Assembly (NCBI RefSeq): GCF_013408655.1
Contig: NZ_JACCBP010000001.1
Span: forward strand, 3,844,001-3,908,000
Direction: 5' to 3'
Length of the DNA: 64,000 bases
Origin: Pigmentiphaga litoralis
GTDB lineage: Bacteria; Pseudomonadota; Gammaproteobacteria; Burkholderiales; Burkholderiaceae_B
The notes under the pieces are model-generated. The model made no database searches. It saw nothing but the letters and a program-made list of their open reading frames with translations, and was not told where the DNA came from. Below are positions 18,310 to 29,515 of this stretch, one piece after another; the first letter of the stretch is position 1, and the number at the start of each line of letters is the position of its first letter. The translations under genes were made by a program, and so were the position numbers.

Positions 18310-18400
18310 GGACGGTTAAACCGAGAGCGTGGCCGGGGGCTGCCGAACTACCACGGGACACTAGGCCCGGCAGCCGGTCGGTAGTAGCAGCGAGGAGATC
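18310..18400 (-). promoter_or_regulatory. Leader RNA with mutually exclusive hairpins upstream of leuA
   Basis: On the minus strand the end of the leader peptide and the bases after it contain, in order, ACTACC, GGCTGCCG, GGTAGT and CGGCAGCC. The first pairs with the third and the second with the fourth, so only one hairpin can form. ACTACC overlaps the Leu codons and GGCTGCCG overlaps the end of the peptide gene, as expected for ribosome-controlled attenuation. I see no T-run after the second hairpin, so termination may be factor-dependent. Confidence 0.55.
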
Positions 18401-18507
18401 AGGGCGATCGAGGCGACGGCCGACACGCGAATCGCACGGGCAGCCGCCGTCGACGCTGGGCAGCGTGCGGCGGAAATGCTCGAGATGGCGTGACAAGCTT
18501 GGGCCAT
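18361..18507 (-). CDS. Putative leu leader peptide (48 aa)
   Basis: An ATG at 18507 opens 48 codons ending at TAG (18363-18361), in the leader of leuA. The C-terminus reads SIALISSLLLPTGCRA: four leucines and an isoleucine within seven residues, three leucines consecutive (CTG CTA CTA). CTA is a rare codon in this GC-rich genome. The peptide's last 15 codons overlap the alternative RNA pairing described for 18310-18400. Together this fits a translated attenuator controlling leuA by charged tRNA-Leu. The exact start is uncertain; a shorter peptide would serve equally. Confidence 0.6.
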   Translation of the reverse strand: MAQACHAISSISAARCPASTAAARAIRVSAVASIALISSLLLPTGCRA

Positions 18508-18616
18508 GATGCGATTCGGAAGGGGTGCTTTTTTGAGTGATCCGCCGCGCCAGGCGCAGCGGACAAGTCGTTAGTCAAACATAAATCCGGCCAAACTGCA
18601 AACTTGCGTGGGCCGC

Positions 18617-19723
18617 TTACGACGCCAGCGGCTCGCTGCACAGGCCCACCAGCAGGGTGCGCCAGGCGGTCAGTTCGGGCTTGCCGGGCTTGCGGGCGCC
18701 AAACATCTGCACGATCAGGTCGCCGTTGGCGGCGTACACCTCCACCGAGGTCACCCAGCCGTCCACCGTGGGTTTGTTGACGACCCAGGTCGACGTGATG
18801 GCGGTCGTGTTCAGGTGCAGGTTGAAGCGCGGATCGAGCACGTTGAACCAGGGTCCCGTGCGCAGCAGCTTTTCAACCGGGCCGGTGTGGATCTGCACGA
18901 TGCCCTTGTTGCTGACGAACACCATGATCGGCAGTCCGCTTTCGGCGGCGCGCGTCAACACCGTTTCGGCGGTGTCGAGCGGAACTTGCTGCGCCAGGTC
19001 GGCTCCCGCCGCGCGCAAGGCGCCCAGACGCGTCGCCTTGAATTTGCGCAGCATGGGGAAGAAGTCGTGCGTGTCTTTCAGGGCCTGCCATGCGGCGCGC
19101 AGGCCTTGCGGATCGTTGACGTCGTCAACGTTGTGGTTGTTCTTGTCATCGTTGCCGCTGTCATCGTTGCTCTTGTCAACGTTGACAGTGGCAGCGATGG
19201 ATTCGACGTCCGGCCATGCAGGAGATGGCGCGGCAAACTTCGCCACCAGCGCGTCGTAGGCGGCCGCATCGGTGGCGTCGGTCACGTACACCTTGTGCAC
19301 CGCACTTCCGTAGCGATCAAAAAATTGCAGACTGCGGCGGCCGTTTTCGGTGACCGCGAAGGTACAACGCCAGCTGTCGAAGAACACCCGCAGATCGATG
19401 TCCGGACCCAGCACCAGTCCGACGTGACCATGACCCAGCTGGATGTCTTCATACCGGCCGTGACGTTCATGCACACACGCATCGTTGCGGGACAGCGCCA
19501 TCACTTCGCCCAGCGAACCCAGTTCGCCAAAAATTTCCTTGGGCGCACCGGCCAGTTGCGTGGCCACCACCCCCCCGCACTCCGCCGCCACCAGTTCCGC
19601 TTCCGACACGTTCAGGCGGGTGGCACGATCCCGCGCGCGCAGCTTCGGCTCGGCCGCCGCCAGCGCATCGTGGCGGGCACGCAGTTCGTCACGGCGGGTG
19701 GAGAAGGTGGAGGTGATGTCCAT
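18617..19723 (-). CDS. Hemin-degrading factor, HemS/HmuS family
   Basis: Cytosolic heme-handling protein of 368 residues, made of two similar halves, that binds and may break down imported heme. Family blocks include LGSLGEVMALSRNDACVHER near residue 70 and GPDIDLRVFFDSWRCTFAV near 105, repeated in the second half (LLRTGPWFNVLDPRFNLHL). Between the halves (about residues 178-204) lies an Asn/Asp-rich insert, KSNDDSGNDDKNNHN, encoded by a degenerate GTTGTC-type repeat. No heme receptor or hmuTUV genes are in the window, so it is an isolated member here. Confidence 0.85.
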   Translation of the reverse strand: MDITSTFSTRRDELRARHDALAAAEPKLRARDRATRLNVSEAELVAAECGGVVATQLAGAPKEIFGELGSLGEVMALSRNDACVHERHGRYEDIQLGHGHVGLVLGPDIDLRVFFDSWRCTFAVTENGRRSLQFFDRYGSAVHKVYVTDATDAAAYDALVAKFAAPSPAWPDVESIAATVNVDKSNDDSGNDDKNNHNVDDVNDPQGLRAAWQALKDTHDFFPMLRKFKATRLGALRAAGADLAQQVPLDTAETVLTRAAESGLPIMVFVSNKGIVQIHTGPVEKLLRTGPWFNVLDPRFNLHLNTTAITSTWVVNKPTVDGWVTSVEVYAANGDLIVQMFGARKPGKPELTAWRTLLVGLCSEPLAS

Positions 19724-19871
19724 GGAAATCCGGAAGGGAAGGAAGAATGCGGGGAAGTCCGGGCAGCGCTTCAGCCTGGAACAGGAATGCTCATTCTAGC
19801 GGGCGCATGACTGTTCCAAGCTTTTGGGCTTGACGGTCAATGCAGCGTGATTCTGGCAATGATGCGAATTT

Positions 19872-19889
19872 TGATGCATTAGTGCATCA
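19872..19889. promoter_or_regulatory. Palindromic operator of vapBC
   Basis: TGATGCA-TTAG-TGCATCA, a perfect inverted repeat with seven-base arms, lies 15 bases before the vapB start. A related half-site AATGATGC lies 13 bases further upstream. VapB/VapBC complexes autoregulate by binding such palindromes. Confidence 0.7.
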
Positions 19890-19903
19890 TTTTTGGAGCT
19901 GCC

Positions 19904-20110
19904 ATGCGAACTACTGTGACGATCGATGATGCCTTGTATGCCCGAGCGCTGGAAGTGGCAGATCCCGAAATGGATAAGGCGGACTTGTTCCGCGAGGCTG
20001 TAGAACTCTACGTCCGCGTTCGAGCAGGCAAGCGCCTGGCGGCCCTTGGCGGCAAGGCGCCAGATATGCGGGATGTAGAACGGCGCCGCGAACAGCCAAA
20101 ACGATCATGA
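19904..20110 (+). CDS. vapB: VapB-type antitoxin
   Basis: A 68-residue DNA-binding antitoxin. [20 protein letters not shown] gives a ribbon-helix-helix N-terminus and [20 protein letters not shown] the following helix. The Arg/Lys-rich tail would wrap the VapC toxin. A TTGGAG-like ribosome site precedes the ATG, and a palindrome overlaps the likely promoter. The stop overlaps the vapC start by four bases (ATGA), the usual coupling of such pairs. Confidence 0.88.
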   Translation: MRTTVTIDDALYARALEVADPEMDKADLFREAVELYVRVRAGKRLAALGGKAPDMRDVERRREQPKRS

Positions 20111-20487
20111 GCGTGCTCGTCGACACCTCAGTCTGGGTGGATCATTTCCGTAAGCACAATTCAACGCTGGAACTGCTGATGCTCCAGGATGACGTGCTGA
20201 CGCATCCCATGGTGATCGCCGAGATTGCTTGCGGTACGCCGCCGTCACCGCGACTGAAAACCCTTGAGGATCTGGACACGCTGCGTCAGGTTCGGCAGGC
20301 ATCGGTCGCAGAAGTCAGGGACTTGATCGAACGCGACAGTCTGTTCGGCATGGGTTGCCGCTTTGTCGATGTCACGCTTGTTGCATCGACGTTGATTACC
20401 CCGACCGCGCGACTCTGGACCAAGGATCGTCGCCTGCTTGAATTGGCCGAACGTTACGGCGTGGCCTACCAAGCTCGGGCGCATTGA
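20107..20487 (+). CDS. vapC: VapC-type PIN-domain ribonuclease toxin
   Basis: A 126-residue PIN-domain toxin. The acidic metal site is visible as Asp6 in [14 protein letters not shown], Glu39 in VIAEIACG, an Asp in [13 protein letters not shown] near residue 87 and an Asp in [12 protein letters not shown] near residue 105. All four acidic residues are kept, so the toxin looks active. VapC enzymes usually cut tRNA or rRNA. It is translationally coupled to vapB. This pair is intact, in contrast to the MNT/HepT remnant at 3.8-4.2 kb. Confidence 0.9.
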   Translation: MSVLVDTSVWVDHFRKHNSTLELLMLQDDVLTHPMVIAEIACGTPPSPRLKTLEDLDTLRQVRQASVAEVRDLIERDSLFGMGCRFVDVTLVASTLITPTARLWTKDRRLLELAERYGVAYQARAH

Positions 20488-20526
20488 AGCAAAGCGTTGG
20501 GCCTGCGTCCTGCTGCAGCCTTCTGG

Positions 20527-21753
20527 TTACCCCGCGGCAGGGGCCGCCGCTTCCTGCTCGCGAAACAACCAGCCCAGCACGCACCACGCCACGCCGCTCA
20601 CCACCACGCCGGCGCCCAAGGCCACGGCCAGCTTCAGCGCGCTGCCGTACACCAGCGGCACGAACCAGCCGCTGACGGCCGAGAAGAACACCATCTGGAT
20701 GAAGCCAAGCACCGAGGCCGCCGTGCCGGCCAGTTCCGGAATGCGGCGCAGGATGCGCAGCGTCATACTGGGAATCGCGATCGACAGGCCGAACGAAAAC
20801 AGGCCCAGCGGCACCACCGCCCAGGGCACGGTGGGCACTTCGGCCAGGGCGGTGTAGGTGATGTTGATGGCGCAGCTCAGCCCCATCATCGCGTAGGCCA
20901 GGCCGATCATGCGCGACGCCGACCAGCGGGACGCCATGCGGGCGGCCAGGAAGGATCCGCTCATCATGCCGACCACCAGCGGAATGAACAGGTAGGCAAA
21001 CGCGGTTTCGGGCAGGCGCAACACCTGCGTGACGAAGTCGGGCGCGGCGCCGATCAGGAACGCGAAGCCCGCGAACAGCGTGCCAAAGGCAATCGCCATT
21101 GCAACGAATTGCCGGTCTTTCAGTACACGTCCGTAATTGCGCAGCAGCACGCCCACGGCAAACCGCTGGCGCCGCGCAGGGGGCAGCGTTTCCGGCAGGC
21201 GCCATGCGCACAGCGCCGCACTCAGCGCGGCCAGGATCGCAAGCATGACGAAGATGCCGCGCCAGCCCGAATGCGACGCCACGTACCCGCCGATGATGGG
21301 TGCGAACGCAGGCGACACGCCGAACACCATGATGATGTAGGACATGGTCTTTTGCGCGGTGGCGCCTTCATAACAGTCATTGACGATGGCCTGTCCGACC
21401 ACCATGCCCGCCCCCGCCGACAGGCCCTGCAGCACGCGCCCGGTCAGCAACCAGTTGAAGTCCAGGCCAATCGCCGCGATGACCGACCCCGCGGCATATA
21501 CCAGCAACGAGGTCAGGATCACGCGGCGGCGGCCGAAGGAATCGGACAGCGTGCCGTGCATCAGGGTCATGAAGGCATAGGCCACCATGTACATGCCCAG
21601 CGTCAGTTGCACGACTTCGGCCGGCAAGCGAAAGTCGCGGCCAATGGCGCCGAAGGCAGGCAGATAGGCATCGATCGACATGGGTCCCAGGCACGCGAGC
21701 GCGCCCAGGATCAGGACCATGACGGGGTAACGGGGAAGCGCGGTGTGTTGCAA
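20527..21753 (-). CDS. MFS transporter, Bcr/CflA drug-resistance family
   Basis: Twelve-helix exporter of about 408 residues. The first helix reads MVLILGALACLGPMSIDAYL with the Bcr/CflA motif GPMSIDAYLPAF; HGTLSDSFGRRRVIL is the MFS loop 2-3 signature and GRVLQGLSAGAGM the antiporter-type motif. I prefer a TTG start at 21753, which has AAAGG eight bases upstream; the first ATG in the helix is at 21720. The divergent LysR gene starts about 100 bases away and may control it. Substrates unknown. Confidence 0.85.
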   Translation of the reverse strand: MQHTALPRYPVMVLILGALACLGPMSIDAYLPAFGAIGRDFRLPAEVVQLTLGMYMVAYAFMTLMHGTLSDSFGRRRVILTSLLVYAAGSVIAAIGLDFNWLLTGRVLQGLSAGAGMVVGQAIVNDCYEGATAQKTMSYIIMVFGVSPAFAPIIGGYVASHSGWRGIFVMLAILAALSAALCAWRLPETLPPARRQRFAVGVLLRNYGRVLKDRQFVAMAIAFGTLFAGFAFLIGAAPDFVTQVLRLPETAFAYLFIPLVVGMMSGSFLAARMASRWSASRMIGLAYAMMGLSCAINITYTALAEVPTVPWAVVPLGLFSFGLSIAIPSMTLRILRRIPELAGTAASVLGFIQMVFFSAVSGWFVPLVYGSALKLAVALGAGVVVSGVAWCVLGWLFREQEAAAPAAG

Positions 21754-21854
21754 GACAGCGGACCTTTGGGATGGGGCAGCGGGACACCTGCCCGCTAAGC
21801 CTGAGCAACCGGGAAGTGTATCGGATCGGCATGACACGCCCGTACACTTGCTTC

Positions 21855-22757
21855 ATGCTTACTTCCCGACAGCTTCGTTATTTCGTCGAGATCGTCGACG
21901 CAGGCAGCTTCAGCCTGGCGGCGGAACGCCTGTTCATTGCCCAGTCAGCCTTGAGCCGGCAGGTGCGCGACATCGAACAGGCGCTGCAGGTGACCTTGCT
22001 GATCCGCGATGCGCGCGGGTTGGACCTGACGCCTGCCGGCCGATCGCTGTATGGCAACGCGCGGCGCATTCTGGCGGCGCTGGACGATGCTGCCGTCAGC
22101 GCGGTGCATGCCGAGCGCGGCACCGAAGGCACGGTTCACCTGCTGCACTCCAGCTCGGTTCCGCTCGGTCCCGCCCTGCTCGCGGCGATCGCGCGGCATG
22201 TGGATGCGCACCCTGGCGTGTCCATCGACATTGCCACGGCGTCGTCCGAACATCAGGCTCATGAGATCCGCGAAGGCCGCGCCGACCTGGGCCTGGCGCG
22301 TGAGCCGATATTGCGCAGGTATGCGGATCTTCAGTACACGCCGTTGTTTCGTGAATCGTTGATGGCGGTCCTTCCCGCAACGCATGCAATGGCGTCGTGC
22401 AGCAGCGTGCCGGTCGCGGCCCTGCGCAACGAGCGCTTTGTCGCGCAGGCGCACCCGGAGCGGGGCGGGCTGGGCCATCGCGTGGCCGACCTGTGCCGCG
22501 CGCATGGCTTTTCGCCGCAGCCCGCGGCTGTCAGGTCGCGCAAGTGGTCGCAGCTGGCGCTGGTCGAAGCAGGGTTTGGTGTGGCGATCGTGCCGGCGTC
22601 GATGGCCAAGATGGCGCCAACGGGCGTGAAGGCGATCACGCTTGAGGATGCCCGCGCCGATTCGGGCGTGCTGCTGATCTGCCGGCACGATGCGACGGCC
22701 ATCACGCGGCGGCTGGCGGATGCCCTGGTGGCGACGTGCACGGAAGCCGCTGACTGA
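21855..22757 (+). CDS. LysR-family transcriptional regulator
   Basis: A 300-residue regulator starting MLTSRQLRYFVEIVDAGSFS, with the helix-turn-helix LAAERLFIAQSALSRQVRDI in the first 60 residues, then a substrate-binding domain. I chose the ATG at 21855; upstream in-frame ATGs at 21831 and 21771 add residues outside the family pattern. It is divergent from the MFS exporter and upstream of a TSUP permease, so either may be its target. Inverted repeat CCATCGC-AGATT-GCGATGG directly follows the stop (22758-22776). Confidence 0.88.
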   Translation: MLTSRQLRYFVEIVDAGSFSLAAERLFIAQSALSRQVRDIEQALQVTLLIRDARGLDLTPAGRSLYGNARRILAALDDAAVSAVHAERGTEGTVHLLHSSSVPLGPALLAAIARHVDAHPGVSIDIATASSEHQAHEIREGRADLGLAREPILRRYADLQYTPLFRESLMAVLPATHAMASCSSVPVAALRNERFVAQAHPERGGLGHRVADLCRAHGFSPQPAAVRSRKWSQLALVEAGFGVAIVPASMAKMAPTGVKAITLEDARADSGVLLICRHDATAITRRLADALVATCTEAAD

Positions 22758-22854
22758 CCATCGCAGATTGCGATGGCCCCACGCCTTATTTGGCAATGGC
22801 CGGCATCGGATGGGCTCGATACATTGACGATCCCGATGCGCCCGCGGTTCGACG

Positions 22855-24697
<1,843 letters not shown>

Positions 24698-24709
24698 GTC
24701 CGCATCGGC

Positions 24710-25390
24710 ATGCCTCTCGACGCGTCCGACCTGTCCGCAATCTGGCTGACGATTCAGCTGGCTGGCCTGACCACGCTTTTGCTGCTGCTGGTCGGCACCC
24801 CGATTGCATGGTGGCTGTCGCGCACACGATCGCCCTGGAAAGGTCCGGTCGGCGCGGTGGTGGCCTTGCCCCTGGTGCTTCCGCCGACCGTGATCGGCTT
24901 TTATCTGCTGGTCGTGATGGGACCGAATGGGCCGCTCGGGCAGCTGACGCAGCAACTCGGTCTGGGCACGCTGTCGTTCAGTTTTGCAGGGCTGGTGGTG
25001 GGGTCGGTGTTCTATTCGCTGCCGTTTGTGGTGCAGCCTTTGCAGAACGCATTCGAGGCGATCGGCGCACGCCCGCTTGAAGCGGCCGCCACCTTGCGGG
25101 CCAGCCCGTGGGATACCTTCATCACCATCGTGCTGCCCTTGGCGCGGCCCGGCTTCATTACCGCAGCCATCCTGGGCTTCGCCCACACGGTCGGCGAATT
25201 TGGCGTGGTGCTGATGATAGGCGGCAACATTCCGGGCAAGACGCGGGTGGTGTCGACGCAAATCTATTCACATGTGGAAGCGATGGAATACGCGCAGGCG
25301 CATTGGCTGGCGGGCGGCATGCTGATCTTTTCGTTCGCGATCCTGCTGTTGCTGTACGCGCGCCGGCGGCACGCGCCGTTTCATCCATGA
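24710..25390 (+). CDS. modB: Molybdate ABC transporter permease
   Basis: Inner-membrane permease of 226 residues with five or six hydrophobic helices. [19 protein letters not shown] near residue 60 and [14 protein letters not shown] near residue 125 (the ATPase-contact EAA loop) are typical of ModB, as is [20 protein letters not shown]. It lies between modA and modC; its stop overlaps the modC start by four bases (ATGA), so the three are translated as one unit. Confidence 0.94.
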   Translation: MPLDASDLSAIWLTIQLAGLTTLLLLLVGTPIAWWLSRTRSPWKGPVGAVVALPLVLPPTVIGFYLLVVMGPNGPLGQLTQQLGLGTLSFSFAGLVVGSVFYSLPFVVQPLQNAFEAIGARPLEAAATLRASPWDTFITIVLPLARPGFITAAILGFAHTVGEFGVVLMIGGNIPGKTRVVSTQIYSHVEAMEYAQAHWLAGGMLIFSFAILLLLYARRRHAPFHP

Positions 25391-26595
25391 CCGACAGGAT
25401 CAACAAAAGCGTGGCACAGGGTGGTGCTTCCCCTAAGCACGCACTGGACGCACTGGACGCACTGGACGCACCGGACGCACCGGCAGCCCAGGTCGCCCTG
25501 ACCGGCGATGCGCCATCCATCAACGCCCACTTCCAACTCGACTACGACGGCTTTACCCTGGACGTGGACCTGGCCCTGCCAGGCCGCGGCGTGACCGCCC
25601 TGTTCGGGCCATCGGGCTCCGGCAAGACCACCGTGCTGCGATGCCTGGCAGGCCTGGAAGCGCCGTCGCAAGGGCATTTGCGGGTTGCGGGCGAGACCTG
25701 GCTGGACACCGCGCGCGGCATCATGCTGCCCACGCATCGCCGGCCCATCGGCTATGTGTTCCAGGAAGCCAGCCTGTTTCCGCATCTGGATGTGCGGACG
25801 AACCTTGCGTATGGAATGAAGCGAATTCCCCGGGCACAGCGCCGCGTCCAGCTGGACGACGCGGCGGCCATGCTGGGCATCGGGCATCTGCTGGACCGCG
25901 CGCCGGACCGATTGTCGGGCGGCGAACGCCAGCGCGTGGGCATCGCACGTGCCTTGCTGACCAGTCCGCGTCTGCTGTTGATGGACGAGCCCTTGGCCGC
26001 CCTCGACACCCAGCGCAAGCAGGAAATCCTGCCTTACCTGCAGCGGCTGCATGACGAGCTGGACATCCCGGTCGTGTACGTCACGCATTCGCCCGATGAA
26101 GTCGCGCGCCTTGCCGATCATCTGGTACTGCTGGACGAAGGCCGGGTGCTGGCGAGCGGTCCGATCAACGAACTGTTGTCGCGCGTCGACTTGCCGCCTG
26201 CCATGGGTGACGACGCATCGGTAGTCGTGGACGGGGTAGTGACGGCCTACGATCCGGCCTATCAGTTGGTGACCGTGGCCCTGCCCGGCAGCGCGTCGAC
26301 CTTCCGGGTGGTGCGACCGCCGATGGCCATCGGGCAACGGGCGCGGCTGGTGGTGATGGCGCGCGACGTCAGCATTTCACTTTCACCGCAGCAGGACGGC
26401 AGCATACTGAACGTTCTGAAGGTGACGGTGGCGGAAATTGCTTCGGGCGCCACGAACGCGCAACGACTGCTGCGGCTGGATGCCGATGGCACGCCGTTGC
26501 TGGCGCGGATCACGCAGTATTCGTGTGACCGGCTGGCCCTGGCGCCTGGCATGCAGGCGTGGGCGCAGATCAAGGCGGTGTCGCTGCTGGCGTGA
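25387..26595 (+). CDS. modC: Molybdate ABC transporter ATP-binding protein
   Basis: ATPase of 402 residues, about 50 longer than usual ModC. Walker [10 protein letters not shown] is at residues 74-82, [16 protein letters not shown] near 178 is the signature, and [12 protein letters not shown] is Walker B. A C-terminal TOBE domain (about residues 335-400) would sense molybdate. The extra length is an N-terminal extension containing [15 protein letters not shown], encoded by 9-base repeats. The start overlaps the modB stop and is probably right, since no later ATG lies before the domain. Confidence 0.93.
   Translation: MTDRINKSVAQGGASPKHALDALDALDAPDAPAAQVALTGDAPSINAHFQLDYDGFTLDVDLALPGRGVTALFGPSGSGKTTVLRCLAGLEAPSQGHLRVAGETWLDTARGIMLPTHRRPIGYVFQEASLFPHLDVRTNLAYGMKRIPRAQRRVQLDDAAAMLGIGHLLDRAPDRLSGGERQRVGIARALLTSPRLLLMDEPLAALDTQRKQEILPYLQRLHDELDIPVVYVTHSPDEVARLADHLVLLDEGRVLASGPINELLSRVDLPPAMGDDASVVVDGVVTAYDPAYQLVTVALPGSASTFRVVRPPMAIGQRARLVVMARDVSISLSPQQDGSILNVLKVTVAEIASGATNAQRLLRLDADGTPLLARITQYSCDRLALAPGMQAWAQIKAVSLLA
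25441..25485. repeat. 9-bp tandem repeat inside modC
   Basis: GCACTGGAC occurs three times in direct succession, followed by GCACCGGAC and a partial fifth unit. It encodes LDA/PDA triplets in the N-terminal extension. Being a multiple of three, copy changes would keep the frame. Confidence 0.85.
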
Positions 26596-26700
26596 TCACG
26601 GGAAGGCCAACGCGCGGCGTGATCAGGTTCGCCTTCAGATCGCGTTTCGCCTTCAGATCGGACCAGCCCGGCCTGCGACGGATGACGGCACGCACTCCGA

Positions 26701-27105
26701 TTACGGCTTGAACAGGTCCGCCAAGGTGCGGATCTCGTCTTGCGCAGCCGCGTAGGCCCGCGCTTCGATATCCCGATACAGCTGGATCAACGCAGCCCCT
26801 GCTGGCGTGACCACACTGCGCCCGCCCGCCTTGCCGCCGTGTTCGGACGCGGTCGCGGGCGACTTCAAGGACAGGTTCATCTCTTCCACCAGCATCCACG
26901 CGCGCCGGTACGACATATTCAGGCTGCGCGCCGCGGCGGAAATTGAACCGTGTTCGGCAATGGCTTCCAGCAAGGCGATCTTGCCGGGTCCGAGTGCAAC
27001 CGTGTCGCCCTTGCGCACGCGCATGCGGAAACGCACGTCGACCGGCAACGGATCGGTGGCAGACAAAGCAGGGGAAGAAGGTGACGAAGCAGGAAGGTCG
27101 GACAT
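26701..27105 (-). CDS. modE: ModE-type transcriptional regulator, DNA-binding domain only
   Basis: A 134-residue protein with the ModE N-terminal winged helix: VALGPGKIALLEAIAEHGSI, then SAAARSLNMSYRRAWMLVEE. It carries no C-terminal molybdate-binding TOBE pair, so it is a short ModE form, and ligand sensing may be lost or supplied otherwise. The first 20 residues are Ser/Pro-rich. It is convergent with modC and should bind the box at 23858-23881. Confidence 0.85.
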   Translation of the reverse strand: MSDLPASSPSSPALSATDPLPVDVRFRMRVRKGDTVALGPGKIALLEAIAEHGSISAAARSLNMSYRRAWMLVEEMNLSLKSPATASEHGGKAGGRSVVTPAGAALIQLYRDIEARAYAAAQDEIRTLADLFKP

Positions 27106-27262
27106 CGGCAGGCACTCGCAAGAACGGGGTCGCAGGACACGCGATGTGGCGGCGTGCCTTGCGACCCCGTGCCGTGTTCACTGCGTGTCTTGCCTGCCCC
27201 TATCGAGCCGATGTTACCCGAGCCGACACCGTAATGCCGGCCCCGCGGATGCCATCAAGGCC

Positions 27263-28171
27263 TTACTTCAGCACATCCGTGAGCCAGGCCGCGCAATCGC
27301 GCGACCCTTCGATCGGCCAGTCGACATTGACGGTGGTGTCCCCACGGCGCAGTTCGACGTGAATGAAAGGGCCACCCGTGCCTGCGACTGATGATGTCGA
27401 CGCGGCATTCTTGCCGCGCAGCAGCCGGGTCCACCAGTTGCCATCGTCAACGACCGCACGGGACGCAGGCTGGCCGTCGACCGTGGCGCGCAAGGTGGAT
27501 GCGGTGGCCGACTCCACCGGCACACCGTGCCCCGCCACCTGCCGAGCCGCAGCCGGACGCGCTCCGGGTACCGAGCCATCTTCGGCCGCCACCGTCGTTG
27601 CCGTATCCGCCGCACCGACCGCCGCAGACGTCGCCTCGGCCGGCGTACCCAATGCCTTGGCAGGCGCCGACGTCACCTGCGAAGGCGTCGCCGCCCCGCC
27701 CGACACCACGCTATCCGGCCCCGCCACGCCATTCAGGCGGTTCACCAGATTCTGGCCAAACTCGTCCCACATGCGGTCGGCCTTGGTCTTCATCACGCTC
27801 AGTCCGAACGAACCCAGGCGGCCCAGCACATCCACCTTCACCTTGATGCGCAGTTCGGTCTTGCCGTCATCCAATGCCGTCAGGAAGATCTCGCTCTGCT
27901 GCTTCAAGGAACTGGCCACGGAGGCGTCTTCGCCCGTGCCCTCGGTCCGCAGGTAATTCGGCGCGCGCTGCTCGACGATCTTGGTGTTGAGCTTGAACTT
28001 GGCGCTGATGAAGCTGATCTTGACGTGGATCACGGCGATGTACTCGACATCGCTCACCACCTGGATCGACTTCATGCCGGGCACGCAACCGCCCATCACA
28101 TTCGGGTCGAGCAACATGCTCCAGACGCGGTCTGCCGGCGCGTCCACCACCAATACTTTTTCAATTTCCAC
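27263..28171 (-). CDS. CoxG-like SRPBCC protein of Mo-hydroxylase operon
   Basis: A 302-residue protein. Residues 1-145 ([20 protein letters not shown] … GGCVPGM) are the CoxG/START-like SRPBCC domain, found with molybdenum hydroxylases of the CO dehydrogenase type and thought to help enzyme maturation or membrane anchoring. Residues 160-235 are an Ala/Thr-rich linker, and a basic segment ([10 protein letters not shown]) lies near the C-terminus. The start is GTG at 28171, overlapping coxS by 11 bases. It is the last gene of the operon starting near 32824. Confidence 0.85.
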   Translation of the reverse strand: MEIEKVLVVDAPADRVWSMLLDPNVMGGCVPGMKSIQVVSDVEYIAVIHVKISFISAKFKLNTKIVEQRAPNYLRTEGTGEDASVASSLKQQSEIFLTALDDGKTELRIKVKVDVLGRLGSFGLSVMKTKADRMWDEFGQNLVNRLNGVAGPDSVVSGGAATPSQVTSAPAKALGTPAEATSAAVGAADTATTVAAEDGSVPGARPAAARQVAGHGVPVESATASTLRATVDGQPASRAVVDDGNWWTRLLRGKNAASTSSVAGTGGPFIHVELRRGDTTVNVDWPIEGSRDCAAWLTDVLK

Positions 28172-28637
28172 GCATGTTCTCCGCTGCGTTAAGGATGGAC
28201 TCGACGATCTGGGTGTACCCGGTGCAGCGGCACAGATTGCCGCTCAGCCCTTCGCGCACCTCGTGCTCGGTCGGGTCCGGGTTTTTGGCCAGCAGGTGGC
28301 AAGCCGTCATGATCATGCCCGGCGTGCAGTAGCCGCATTGCAGGCCGCCGCATTGCACGAAGCTTTCCTGCAGCGGGTGCAGCACATCGCCCCTGGCCAG
28401 GCCTTCGATCGTGGTGATGCTGCGGCCGTTGGCCTGCACCGCCAACGACAGGCAGGACTTCACCACCTCGCCATCGACCAGGACGGAACATGCGCCGCAG
28501 GTGCCAGTTTCGCAGCCGCGCTTGGTGCCGGTCAGGTTCAGGTCATCGCGCAGCAGGTCCGACAACATCCGGCGCGCGGGTACGTCGACCTGCTGGGTGT
28601 CACCGTTCACGGTGACCTCGATCAGGTGTTTGCTCAT
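28161..28637 (-). CDS. Molybdenum hydroxylase small subunit, 2x[2Fe-2S]
   Basis: Iron-sulfur subunit of 158 residues. The plant-type [2Fe-2S] site is [21 protein letters not shown] (near residues 42-62), and the second cluster uses [13 protein letters not shown] and LCRCTGY. It passes electrons from the Mo site to the FAD subunit. Genes for the FAD and Mo subunits overlap it upstream, in the order L-M-S-G. The length is normal for CoxS/XdhC-type subunits. Confidence 0.94.
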   Translation of the reverse strand: MSKHLIEVTVNGDTQQVDVPARRMLSDLLRDDLNLTGTKRGCETGTCGACSVLVDGEVVKSCLSLAVQANGRSITTIEGLARGDVLHPLQESFVQCGGLQCGYCTPGMIMTACHLLAKNPDPTEHEVREGLSGNLCRCTGYTQIVESILNAAENMRGN

Positions 28638-29515
28638 ACTGTCTCCTCGTCATGCAGGACCACACCGAACGCACCGGCCAGCGTGCGCCGCATGACCACC
28701 CGCACCATGTCGCGGCGGAAGTCCGCCGCACCGCGCTGGTCCGAAATCGGATCGATGTCAGTCGCAACGATATCGGCGGCTTCGCGCACCACATCGGCCG
28801 TGATGGCCTTGCCCGTCAGGAAGGCTTCGGCACGTGGTACCCGGCACGGCACGGGCGTGGACGCGCCCACCACCACACGCAGGTCGGCGTAGCCCGCGCC
28901 ATCACGACGGCTGGCCACGGCCACATTGACCAGCGGCCGGTGTTCCGCCGCCGTGCGCAAGAAGCGCGTGTAGCGGCCGGCAAAACCGGTCCGCAACACG
29001 GGCACGCGGATCTCGACCACGATCTCGTCGGGCTCGATGGCGGTCACGTAGTAGTCGACCAGAAATGCTTCCATCGACAGCACGCGTTCACCGCGCACGC
29101 TGCCCAGCACGACCTGCGCATCCAATGCCATCAGGCACGTTGGGGGATCCGTCGCCGGATCCGCGTAGCACAGGTTGCCGCCCAGGGTGCCCTGGTGGCG
29201 CACCTGCGGGTTGGCCACGCGCGCCGCCATCGACGCCAGCATCGGAAAGTGTTCGCGAACCAACGGCGAGTCCGCCACGTCGATATGACGCGACAGCGCG
29301 CCAATGCGCAGGCCGTGTTGCGGATCGAAGTGGATGCCACGCAAGGCGTCCACCTTGGCCACCGAAATGACATGCGTCGGCATCAGCATGCGCTGGCGCA
29401 TCGCCAGCATCAGTGCCGACCCGCCCGCCATCACGCGGCAGTCTTCGCCCAGGTCGGCCAGCAGACGGCTCGCCTCTTCCACCGTCGTGGGTTCCAGGAA
29501 TTCGAAATCACGCAT
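28634..29515 (-). CDS. Molybdenum hydroxylase medium subunit, FAD-binding
   Basis: FAD subunit of 293 residues. MAGGSALMLAMRQR near residue 37 and TLGGNLCYADPATDPPTCLM near residue 110 are the FAD-binding motifs of CoxM/XdhB-type proteins, and a CO_deh_flav_C domain forms the end. I place the start at 29515 (MRDFEFLEPTTVEEA); an upstream frame reads in shadow composition. It overlaps the large subunit by eight bases and the small subunit by four. Confidence 0.93.
   Translation of the reverse strand: MRDFEFLEPTTVEEASRLLADLGEDCRVMAGGSALMLAMRQRMLMPTHVISVAKVDALRGIHFDPQHGLRIGALSRHIDVADSPLVREHFPMLASMAARVANPQVRHQGTLGGNLCYADPATDPPTCLMALDAQVVLGSVRGERVLSMEAFLVDYYVTAIEPDEIVVEIRVPVLRTGFAGRYTRFLRTAAEHRPLVNVAVASRRDGAGYADLRVVVGASTPVPCRVPRAEAFLTGKAITADVVREAADIVATDIDPISDQRGAADFRRDMVRVVMRRTLAGAFGVVLHDEETV

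Noticed and set aside
18310..18400. T-box or riboswitch in front of leuA
   Set aside because: No T-box sequence is visible, and the Leu-codon peptide explains the structure better.
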